Shown here piece by piece: positions 14,863 to 21,757 of a stretch of 64,000 bases of DNA. This DNA comes from Pseudomonas rubra (GTDB lineage: Bacteria; Pseudomonadota; Gammaproteobacteria; Pseudomonadales; Pseudomonadaceae): contig NZ_JAMDGZ010000022.1 of assembly GCF_028656935.1 (NCBI RefSeq), positions 124,001 to 188,000 on the forward strand, in the 5' to 3' direction. Numbering within the stretch: position 1 is the stretch's first letter; the number at the start of each line of letters is the position of its first letter. The notes beneath the pieces are model-generated. The model made no database searches. It was not told the DNA's origin and saw only the letters and a program-made list of their open reading frames with translations. A program made the position numbers and the translations under genes.

Positions 14863-15741
14863 ATGAAACTGCCTGCACTGTCCGCCTTTCGCTATTTCGA
14901 CGTTGCCGCACAAACCCAGAGCTTCGTGCGCGCCGCCGAGTTGCTCAATGTCACCCACGGCGCGGTGAGCCGGCAGGTGCGTCTGCTGGAGGAGTCGCTG
15001 GGGGTGCAACTGTTCGAGCGACGCAACCGGGCCATCTTCCTCACCGCCGCCGGACGCGCCCTGCACGGCACCACCCTGTCGATCTTCGAGCAACTCGAAG
15101 GTGCGGTGTACCGCCTGCAGCAGCAAGCGCGGGAGAACGTGCTGGTGCTGTCGTGCGAACCGACCATCGCCATGCGCTGGTTGATACCGCGACTGCCGGC
15201 CTTTCATGCCGCACACCCGGATATTCACCTGCACCTGGTGGCGGCGGGCGGGCCGATTGACTTTGCCCGTAGCGGTGTCGACCTGGCCCTGCGCCGCGAT
15301 GACTTTCACTGGGACGCCAACCTGCATGCACTGAAGATCTGCGACGAATGGGTCGGCCCGGTGTGCAGTGCCGGGCACGCCCTGCCCGAGCACGGCCTGG
15401 CCGGCCAACGCCTGCTGCACAGCGGCTCGCGCCCCCACGCCTGGAACACCTGGCTGCGCCAGGCTGGCGAATCGGCCAAGGGCAGCAGCCGCGCCGATTA
15501 CGAACACTTTTACCTGTGCATCCAGGCAGCCGCGGCAGGGCTGGGCGTGGCCATGGCCTCGCGCCTGATGGTCCAGGATGAAATCGACAGCGGCCAGTTG
15601 CAGGCGCCGCGCGGTTTTATCCAGGACCAGTCGGCCTATTACCTGATCAGCCCCCAGGCGATTCTTGCCGATGACAAAAGCCGCTGTTTCGCCCAGTGGG
15701 TGATAGAACAATCACACACCTGCCTGGCTCACCTGGCCTGA
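14863..15741 (+). CDS. LysR-family transcriptional regulator
   Basis: A 292-residue regulator of the GcvA-like subgroup. The helix-turn-helix covers about 1-60: LPALSAFRYFDVAAQTQSFV, AAELLNVTHGAVSRQVRLLE, LGVQLFERRNRAIFLT. The effector domain (about 90-290) includes PRLPAFHAAHPDIHLHLV and AAAAGLGVAMASRLMV. The ATG at 14863 is right for the family; the frame is open further upstream but would run into the divergent exporter. It probably controls the LysE-type exporter at 14125-14739. Its last bases overlap the convergent M15 gene by 13 bp. Confidence 0.9.
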   Translation: MKLPALSAFRYFDVAAQTQSFVRAAELLNVTHGAVSRQVRLLEESLGVQLFERRNRAIFLTAAGRALHGTTLSIFEQLEGAVYRLQQQARENVLVLSCEPTIAMRWLIPRLPAFHAAHPDIHLHLVAAGGPIDFARSGVDLALRRDDFHWDANLHALKICDEWVGPVCSAGHALPEHGLAGQRLLHSGSRPHAWNTWLRQAGESAKGSSRADYEHFYLCIQAAAAGLGVAMASRLMVQDEIDSGQLQAPRGFIQDQSAYYLISPQAILADDKSRCFAQWVIEQSHTCLAHLA

Positions 15742-16346
15742 GCCTTACCGGCCACCGCCGGGGCGCAAAAGGAGGAACCGGCACTGAAATCGCCACCCCA
15801 GGTGCGGTACCCCGCCGTGTCGATATGAATGCGCCCTGAAGGGTAACGCCCCAGGCCCATGCTCCAGTCCTTGCCATGTACTTGCCAGAAGCTACACAGC
15901 GGAGTCGGATCGGCCCAGTTCGCCAGCAACAGGTCGACCGCAAAGGCACGGGTATGGGCGCTGGCCTCGGCACCACCGGCGCAACGGTTGAGCACCGGGT
16001 TGCGGTAAGCCGATACCACTTCGTACTGCTTGAGCACGCCCTGCTCGCCCAGGGTCTTGAGCAACAGCAGTGTCGAGCGTACCGCCGGCCACTGCGTCGT
16101 TGGCGCTACCGCAAACGGCTCGGCCTTGCACAAGCGCCAGTCACTGGCCGAGCGTAGCAGCTGATGAATCGGCACCACGCCATACAGGCGCGCATCCACC
16201 AGCATCTGGCGAAACGGCCGGGTCTGGTGATCGCCCGCCCACTGGGCAAACAGGTACAGGTCACGCTCCTCGGCCCGGACCGGGATAGCAGCGAACACTG
16301 TCAGTAAAAGCCCTGCTCCGATACCAGCTTTGCACCACACATTCAT
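15729..16346 (-). CDS. Periplasmic M15-type D-Ala-D-Ala carboxypeptidase-like protein
   Basis: A 205-residue exported protein. The signal peptide is within 1-25 (AGIGAGLLLTVFAAIPVRAEE). The zinc peptidase M15 motifs are present: SAYRNPVLNRCAGGAEASAH then TRAFAVD (His and Asp ligands) and, near the end, GRIHIDTAG with the third ligand. The ATG at 16346 is followed directly by the signal peptide. M15 enzymes trim peptidoglycan peptides or act as endolysin-like endopeptidases; the exact substrate is unknown. The start is divergent from the gene at 16434. Confidence 0.8.
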   Translation of the reverse strand: MNVWCKAGIGAGLLLTVFAAIPVRAEERDLYLFAQWAGDHQTRPFRQMLVDARLYGVVPIHQLLRSASDWRLCKAEPFAVAPTTQWPAVRSTLLLLKTLGEQGVLKQYEVVSAYRNPVLNRCAGGAEASAHTRAFAVDLLLANWADPTPLCSFWQVHGKDWSMGLGRYPSGRIHIDTAGYRTWGGDFSAGSSFCAPAVAGKAQAR

Positions 16347-16433
16347 CAGCCTGCTCCCCTTCCCAATCCCCGGGAAATTCCTCCAGTATGGCAAGCCTCC
16401 CGACTACGGGGAGGAACTGACAAGGAGTTAAGC

Positions 16434-17573
16434 ATGCACACGACTGCTCCACTGGCCTTCGCCCTGGCCACACTGGCCTTCAGCAGTGCCATCCAGGCCG
16501 ACGCCCAAATCGACCTGGGCGACCAGGCACGGGTGACCCGGCTGTTTGCCTACCCCAACAACTGCAACGTCATCTGCTTTCGTGACTGGACGCTGGAGCA
16601 GACCGTGGAGCACTACCTGACCCAGAGCGTGCGACGCGACGGTTACGCTGGCGCGACCGTGAAGGTCAATCGCGACAACGACAAACTGCATGCTGATATC
16701 CAGGGTGTCCCAAGCGACTACAGCAAGCCACTGCAGGCGCTGCTCGACACCGGCGAGCTGGCCTATCAGGGCGCTACCCAGCTCAATCGCGACGGTAAAT
16801 GGGCCTACAACTGGAACCTGTTCCTGCCCCTGGGCATGGCCCTGGAAAAGCGCCGCAGCATCGAGCTTCTGCACTTCCCGCCCGACTACTCGCTGACCCA
16901 GGCCCAGGACTACCTGCGCTCCAACACCACCGATCGCTGGGCCACGCTGCTGACTTTCAACGGCGTCCCCGCCGAACACACCCCGGCCTACCAGACCATC
17001 GTCGACATCGCCCCGATCGCCGCACCTGCCAGTGCCGGCAAGGATCTGGAAGGCGTATACGGTTACTTCAAGGATTATCAGGTGCAGATGGTCAAGGAAG
17101 TGACCCGCACCGGTGATGGCGCTTCCTTACCGATGGTTGCCTTCGGCTCGCCAGTGCGCAGCTGGATCGAGCAGCAGTACGGGCCCAAGCTCTATGTGCT
17201 GGGCCTGGCGACCATCAGCCCGACGCCCGGGCAGAAGGTGCCGGTGCTGGGCGCCAACCACCCGAGTGCGATCTGGTATGCGGCGGACAAAACCAATTAT
17301 GGCGGAGACCAGGACAAAGCCGATCAGGCCGGGTTGAAAATGATGGGCCAGGACTTGAGCGCTGCCTGCTGGCAAGCAGGCATGGGCCGTAACCCGGCGG
17401 CGGATGCCAAGACAACATTGGGCGCCTGTACCCAGAAGTGGCAGGTGACGGCGAAGAAGCAGACGTGTGAGCTGTACTTCCGCACGATTCGCAACATGAC
17501 CCCGGAGCAGGCCAGTGCCAAGTGCAATACCGGGGCGGTGACGCGGACGTTGCGCGATTTGCAGAAAAGTTGA
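16434..17573 (+). CDS. Exported protein of unknown function
   Basis: A 379-residue protein with a clear signal peptide (1-24, PLAFALATLAFSSAIQADA) after an AAGGAG ribosome site. The mature part is soluble and shows paired cysteines (NNCNVICF at the N-terminus; ACW, GACTQKW, QTCELYF and SAKCNTG at the C-terminus) that probably form disulfides in the periplasm. An internal block, APIAAPASAGKDLEGVYGYF, and a conserved-looking PVLGANHPSAIWYAADK are of interest. I recognise no domain. Flanked by the M15 peptidase and a REP pair, it appears monocistronic. Confidence 0.75.
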   Translation: MHTTAPLAFALATLAFSSAIQADAQIDLGDQARVTRLFAYPNNCNVICFRDWTLEQTVEHYLTQSVRRDGYAGATVKVNRDNDKLHADIQGVPSDYSKPLQALLDTGELAYQGATQLNRDGKWAYNWNLFLPLGMALEKRRSIELLHFPPDYSLTQAQDYLRSNTTDRWATLLTFNGVPAEHTPAYQTIVDIAPIAAPASAGKDLEGVYGYFKDYQVQMVKEVTRTGDGASLPMVAFGSPVRSWIEQQYGPKLYVLGLATISPTPGQKVPVLGANHPSAIWYAADKTNYGGDQDKADQAGLKMMGQDLSAACWQAGMGRNPAADAKTTLGACTQKWQVTAKKQTCELYFRTIRNMTPEQASAKCNTGAVTRTLRDLQKS

Positions 17574-17581
17574 GGTGAATT

Positions 17582-17665
17582 CATCGCGGGGCAAGTCGGG
17601 TCGCCGCATCGCCGCTCCCACAGGGATTATCTAAATCCTGTGGGAGCGGGCTTGCCCCGCGATAG
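17582..17665. repeat. REP doublet
   Basis: Two inverted putida-type REPs (CGCGGGGCAAG.. and GAGCGGGCTTGCCCCGCG); the left arm is degenerate. Confidence 0.8.
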
Positions 17666-17667
17666 GC

Positions 17668-18306
17668 TCAATCCTGCGGACGCAACCGGTACTGCGGCGG
17701 CAACTGGTCGATGCCGCTGATGGTCGCATTCAAGCTCTTCCAGCGCCCATCCTTGATGCCGTAGATGCAACCATGCACCGACAGGCTCTGCCCACGGTGC
17801 CAGGCATTCTGGACGATGGTGGTATGACCGACGTTGGCCACCTGCTGGATCACGTTCAGTTCGCACAGGCGATCTACCCGCTCCTCCTCGGTCGCAAGCT
17901 TGGCCAGCTCCACGCGGTTGTCGTAGTACAGGTCGCGTATCGAGCGCAGCCAGCCATCGATCAGGCCCAACTGACGATCCTGCATCGACGCCCGCACCCC
18001 GCCGCAACCGTAGTGGCCGGTGACCAGGATATGCTTGACCTTGAGCACATCCACCGCGTACTGGATCACCGACAGGCAGTTGAGGTCGGTGTGCAGCACC
18101 ACATTGGCGACATTGCGGTGAACGAACAGGTCGCCCGGCAACATGCCGACAATCTCGTTGGCCGGCACCCGGGCGTCCGAACAGCCAATCCAGAGGAACT
18201 CCGGGGCCTGCTGACGCGCAAGCTTGGCGAAGAAATCCGGATCTTCCTGCTTGATCGCATCGGCCCAGCGCGCGTTGTTATCAATCAGTTCTTGTAGATC
18301 GTGCAT
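17668..18306 (-). CDS. can: Beta-class carbonic anhydrase
   Basis: A 212-residue zinc enzyme interconverting CO2 and bicarbonate in the cytoplasm. The signature residues are Cys in IGCSDARVPANEI (about 42), Asp-Arg of the same motif, and His98/Cys101 in LVTGHYGCGGVRASM. It also has FVHRNVANVV and the C-terminal VHGCIYGIKDGRWKSL typical of Can/CynT. Length matches the bacterial clade. It follows rimI on the same strand after a 60-bp gap and ends against a REP pair. Confidence 0.95.
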   Translation of the reverse strand: MHDLQELIDNNARWADAIKQEDPDFFAKLARQQAPEFLWIGCSDARVPANEIVGMLPGDLFVHRNVANVVLHTDLNCLSVIQYAVDVLKVKHILVTGHYGCGGVRASMQDRQLGLIDGWLRSIRDLYYDNRVELAKLATEEERVDRLCELNVIQQVANVGHTTIVQNAWHRGQSLSVHGCIYGIKDGRWKSLNATISGIDQLPPQYRLRPQD

Positions 18307-18366
18307 GCTCAGGCCTCATGGTTGATGCGCATCGTGTGACAGGCGGCGAGCCCGAGCGCTGTTGGC

Positions 18367-18819
18367 TTACTCAAACAGGGTGCAGGCCATGACCAGGGCG
18401 TCTTCGCGACCACCCGCAACCGGGTAGTAGTCACGACGACGGCCAATTTCATTGAAGCCGTAACGTTCGTAGAGGCGATAAGCCGACTGGTTGCTGGCAC
18501 GCACCTCCAGGAAGCATTCGCGGCCATTGCTGGCGTAGGCGCGCGTCATCAGTTCTTCCAGCAGGCGTAGACCGAGGCCGCGACCCTGGCTTTCCGGCTT
18601 GACGGTGATGTTGAGCAGGTGCGCCTCGTCGATGATCACGTTGATCACGCCGTGGCCGACCTGCTGCTGGCCTTCGAACATCAGCCAGATTTCATAGGAC
18701 TTGAGCCCGTCGAGGAAAATCCCACGGGTCCAGGGGTGGCTGAAGGCTGCGTATTCGATCTTCAGTACGGCATCCAGATCCGCCTCGGTCATCCGGCGGA
18801 AGCTGATTGTGTCACTCAT
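18367..18819 (-). CDS. rimI: Ribosomal protein S18-alanine N-acetyltransferase
   Basis: A 150-residue GNAT acetyltransferase that modifies the N-terminal alanine of S18. It has FRRMTEADLDAVLKIEYAAF, SHPWTRGIF, the acetyl-CoA loop VKPESQGRGLGLRLLEELM and the closing ASNQSAYRLYERYGFNEIGR with YYP. The ATG at 18819 is preferred over a GTG one codon upstream. The gene overlaps the end of the holD-like gene by 8 bp, so the two are coupled, the same order as E. coli holD-rimI. Confidence 0.95.
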   Translation of the reverse strand: MSDTISFRRMTEADLDAVLKIEYAAFSHPWTRGIFLDGLKSYEIWLMFEGQQQVGHGVINVIIDEAHLLNITVKPESQGRGLGLRLLEELMTRAYASNGRECFLEVRASNQSAYRLYERYGFNEIGRRRDYYPVAGGREDALVMACTLFE

Positions 18820-19609
18820 CACGTGGTTTCCAGCGCGCCATCAGCCGGCGCATGGCTTGCCAGACGTCCGCTTTGCGCTGCGGCTCGTCCATCAACAGTT
18901 CAAGCCCCGGCAAGGCCCAGGCAGTACCCAGCCCTTCAACCGGCAACTCGCGGTAATAAGCTTCGGCGTCGGCCTCACCGGCAAAACGCACGGCAGGCAG
19001 GCCGATCAGCCACAGACAGACACATGGCGCCTCTTCAAGCCGGGCCTGGATAAAGCCCTGGACGAAATCAGTCGCAGCCTGTGGCCCCTGATCAAGGTTG
19101 CCACGCACCAGCAGCGGCCAGCGCACCGGCTCGCCGATGATCTGCGGGCTGTCCGGCAGGCCCGCGGCGCGCAGCATGTCCTTGAGCAGCAGATAGGAAG
19201 GGTCGCGGCTCTGGAACGCCTCACCGGTGGCAAGCTCCACCAGCAGCAAGCAATTGCCGGCACGCAGCAGTTGCAGGGCAAAGCGCGGCGGGGGCACGGG
19301 GACGGGCCTGGCCGCGACAGGTGGCTTTTCGGCCTCTTGCGCAGGTTTGGCGGCCGCTTTTGGTGTACTGCCGGGGCGCGGGATTTCGATCTTTGGACGC
19401 TCGCCGGTGCGCACCTGCGGCGCACTTGGTGCGACAGTAGCCGTCGCTGGTTCCCGCTGCTGCGGTTCGAGTGCCGGCTCCTCCAGCGGCGCCACCGGCA
19501 GCAACAGCTCCGGGCGCGACGGTGCGGCGAACGGCAATTCGGCACGCGGCAGCCAGTGCACCACTTGCATGGCGTTAAGGTAAGCGCGGCGGCGGGACTC
19601 GATTAACAA
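18812..19609 (-). CDS. holD: DNA polymerase III psi subunit (HolD-like)
   Basis: A 265-residue protein, probably the psi subunit linking the clamp loader to SSB through chi. The N-terminus SRRRAYLNAMQVVHWLPR aligns with E. coli HolD SRRDWQLQQLGITQWSLR. The end PGLELLMDEPQRKADVWQAM resembles the HolD C-terminal PxL...RAALWQQI segment. A Pro/Ala/Glu-rich linker (about 35-100), absent in E. coli, separates the two. The TTG at 19609 is used because the later ATG (19570) would remove the conserved N-terminal motif. Gene order with rimI supports the call. Databases may list it as a TonB-like protein because of the proline-rich linker. Confidence 0.75.
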   Translation of the reverse strand: MLIESRRRAYLNAMQVVHWLPRAELPFAAPSRPELLLPVAPLEEPALEPQQREPATATVAPSAPQVRTGERPKIEIPRPGSTPKAAAKPAQEAEKPPVAARPVPVPPPRFALQLLRAGNCLLLVELATGEAFQSRDPSYLLLKDMLRAAGLPDSPQIIGEPVRWPLLVRGNLDQGPQAATDFVQGFIQARLEEAPCVCLWLIGLPAVRFAGEADAEAYYRELPVEGLGTAWALPGLELLMDEPQRKADVWQAMRRLMARWKPRDE

Positions 19610-19788
19610 GAAGGATCGGCCATCTGTGGGTAAGTCAGGGGCGATATTCTAACGTTGTTCGCCGCTCGGCGCCGCTGTTGATCGGCAGAAAACCGCCCGA
19701 CAGCAGTTTGAAGCGATCAGGGGGTGAATCGACAGGCGTCTGATGCAGTACAATCGGCGCTTTTATTTGGCAACGAGTCGACCCGCCA

Positions 19789-21066
19789 ATGATCGAACCC
19801 AAGCGCGTCCTGCGCGCCCTAGCCGAACACTGGGCCCTGCTCGAGCCACTGTGCGAGCGCTTCGACGGGGGCACCCTGAGCCTGGCCGAGCTGCGCCAGC
19901 AACTGGCCAGCCAACAGCTGGAAAGCACGCCCCAGGACATCACCAGCCTGCTTGATGTGTGGATCCGCCTGGATATCCTGGTGCCTGTGGCAAAAAGCCC
20001 GAACCGTTTCGAGCTCAACGCCCAGATCCACGACTTTCTCGCTTACCTGCGCCGCGAGCACCGCCTGGGCCTGTGCCTGGAGATCGAAGCCTACCTGCGC
20101 CACCTCGAGCGTCTGGCCGGACACATCCAGGATGCCTTCGAGATTCGCGACGGCAACGACCTCGCGCGCCAGCTACGCCTGCTCGACATGCGTGTGCGCG
20201 ATGTCCTGAAAAAGCTCGACAACGACGAGCAGGCGCTGGTCGCCGTGGCCGAACGGGCCAAAACCAGCGACCGGCAGATCCCCTTGCGCCAGCGTTATGC
20301 CGAAGTCCTGGCGACCTGGGATGAATACGTCGAGCCGATGATCCAGTTGGTCAACGCCGATGGCGCCTTCGAGCAAGGCGTGCGCAAGGTCGAGACGGTA
20401 CTGCTGCGCTTGCTCGGCGAGCAGGCCCGCCTGGGCCATCTGGTCGACGACGACATGCTCCTGCGCACCCATGCGCGCATCCTGGAAATGCAGACCAGCG
20501 CCCAGCTGACCCTGCGCCATGCCCGCGAACTGCTGTTGCCGCTGCGTGAAGAAGCCCGCCGGCACAACGCCGTGACCCGCGGCGCCGCCCTGGCGCTGTC
20601 GGTGATCCGTCGCAAGGGCCTGGACGCCGTGCCACAAGCCGCCATGCCGCTGTTCACCCGCCCGCAGAGCACCTTCCTCGGCAGCGCCAGCCAGGTCGAA
20701 GCCTACGTCTATGCCCTGGCCCGTTTCGAGCCCAAGCCTGCGCAGTTTCCCAAGGCCCACAAGAGCCACAAGGGTGACGCCCCGCGCGCGCCGCGCACGG
20801 TCAAGGAGATGCTCGAGCGCTGCGAAGACGCCCTGCCGCTGCCGGACCTGATGGTCTGGCTGCTCGATCAGGAGCCCGAAGGCGCCACCGACGAGTTGCT
20901 GTACTGGTTCTCGCGCCTGTCGCGGGAAAAACGCTTTAACCGCGAGCGCCTCGAACGCTGCGAATACATCACCCGCGAACACCTGGTCAGCCTGCGCTCC
21001 TTCGCCCTGACATCGAGCCGCGAACCATCGCCTGAGCCTACTGCGAGCCCTGCCCATGCATCTTGA
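19789..21066 (+). CDS. mksF: Condensin MksBEF kleisin subunit MksF
   Basis: A 425-residue protein, first of the three-gene MksFEB condensin operon that helps to organise and segregate the chromosome. Starting MIEPKRVLRALAEHW, it has an N-terminal winged-helix region, a long helical middle (RQLRLLDMRVRDVLKKLDND, QARLGHLVDDDMLLRTH) and a C-terminal winged helix with PLPDLMVWLLDQEPEGATDEL and YWFSRLSREKRFNRERLE. No Walker motif, as expected of a kleisin. Its 3' end overlaps mksE by 11 bp. Identification rests on order and resemblance to the P. aeruginosa PA4684-PA4686 system. Confidence 0.85.
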   Translation: MIEPKRVLRALAEHWALLEPLCERFDGGTLSLAELRQQLASQQLESTPQDITSLLDVWIRLDILVPVAKSPNRFELNAQIHDFLAYLRREHRLGLCLEIEAYLRHLERLAGHIQDAFEIRDGNDLARQLRLLDMRVRDVLKKLDNDEQALVAVAERAKTSDRQIPLRQRYAEVLATWDEYVEPMIQLVNADGAFEQGVRKVETVLLRLLGEQARLGHLVDDDMLLRTHARILEMQTSAQLTLRHARELLLPLREEARRHNAVTRGAALALSVIRRKGLDAVPQAAMPLFTRPQSTFLGSASQVEAYVYALARFEPKPAQFPKAHKSHKGDAPRAPRTVKEMLERCEDALPLPDLMVWLLDQEPEGATDELLYWFSRLSREKRFNRERLERCEYITREHLVSLRSFALTSSREPSPEPTASPAHAS

Positions 21067-21757
21067 TCTCTCCGAACTGCCTCAGCTCGCACCGATCTTT
21101 CGCGAGCTGTTCAAGGGCTTCCACATCAGCCGCCGCGACCCGGAGCTGTACGCCCAACTGTCGAACTTCCAGGACCAGTACCGTGGTCTGTTCAAGGCCC
21201 TGGGATTTGAACTGGTGTGTGACACCCGAGGTTTCTACTACTTCGTTCCAGACCTGGCTGCCGCCCAGGTCAACAAGACCGCCCAGCGCCTGTCGCTGTT
21301 CACCTTCATCCTGGTCGAACACCTGGCCGACCAGGGCCGCGACCCGATGGCGGTGCTCGACGGCGGCAGCCTGGGCCGCGACGAGCTACCTTCGCTGCTG
21401 GAAAAATACCGCGACCTGTTCATCCAGGCCGAAGTGCAAACCCCGGATGAGCTGGAAGAAAAAATCATGCGCCGCATGACCCAGCTTGGCTTTGCCCACG
21501 AAGAGAACGGCATCTACCGCTTCCTGCCGCCGATGCACCGCTTCCTCGATGTCTGCCTGTCGGTCCAGCAGGACCGCGACCTGGCCGCCAGTTTGCACAG
21601 CGCCCTGCCGCTGCCAACACCGGTGCTGGTCGAAGAAGAGAGCCCGGAACAACTGAACCGTACCGACGACCCGCTCGACCTGAGCCCGTTCGAAGAAAGC
21701 GAAGAAGACGCCTTGGCCCGGGCCATTGCGCAAGAGCAACAGGAGATTGACGCATGA
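21056..21757 (+). CDS. mksE: Condensin subunit MksE
   Basis: A 233-residue kleisin-associated protein of tandem winged-helix type (KITE-like). It begins MHLDLSELPQLAPIFRELFK and contains RDPELYAQLSNFQDQYRGLF, followed by a YYFVP segment and DELEEKIMRRMTQLGFAHEE with a second winged helix. The acidic tail (SPFEESEEDALARAIAQEQQ) is typical. It overlaps mksF by 11 bp and mksB by an ATGA, so the three proteins should be made in a fixed ratio. Confidence 0.85.
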   Translation: MHLDLSELPQLAPIFRELFKGFHISRRDPELYAQLSNFQDQYRGLFKALGFELVCDTRGFYYFVPDLAAAQVNKTAQRLSLFTFILVEHLADQGRDPMAVLDGGSLGRDELPSLLEKYRDLFIQAEVQTPDELEEKIMRRMTQLGFAHEENGIYRFLPPMHRFLDVCLSVQQDRDLAASLHSALPLPTPVLVEEESPEQLNRTDDPLDLSPFEESEEDALARAIAQEQQEIDA

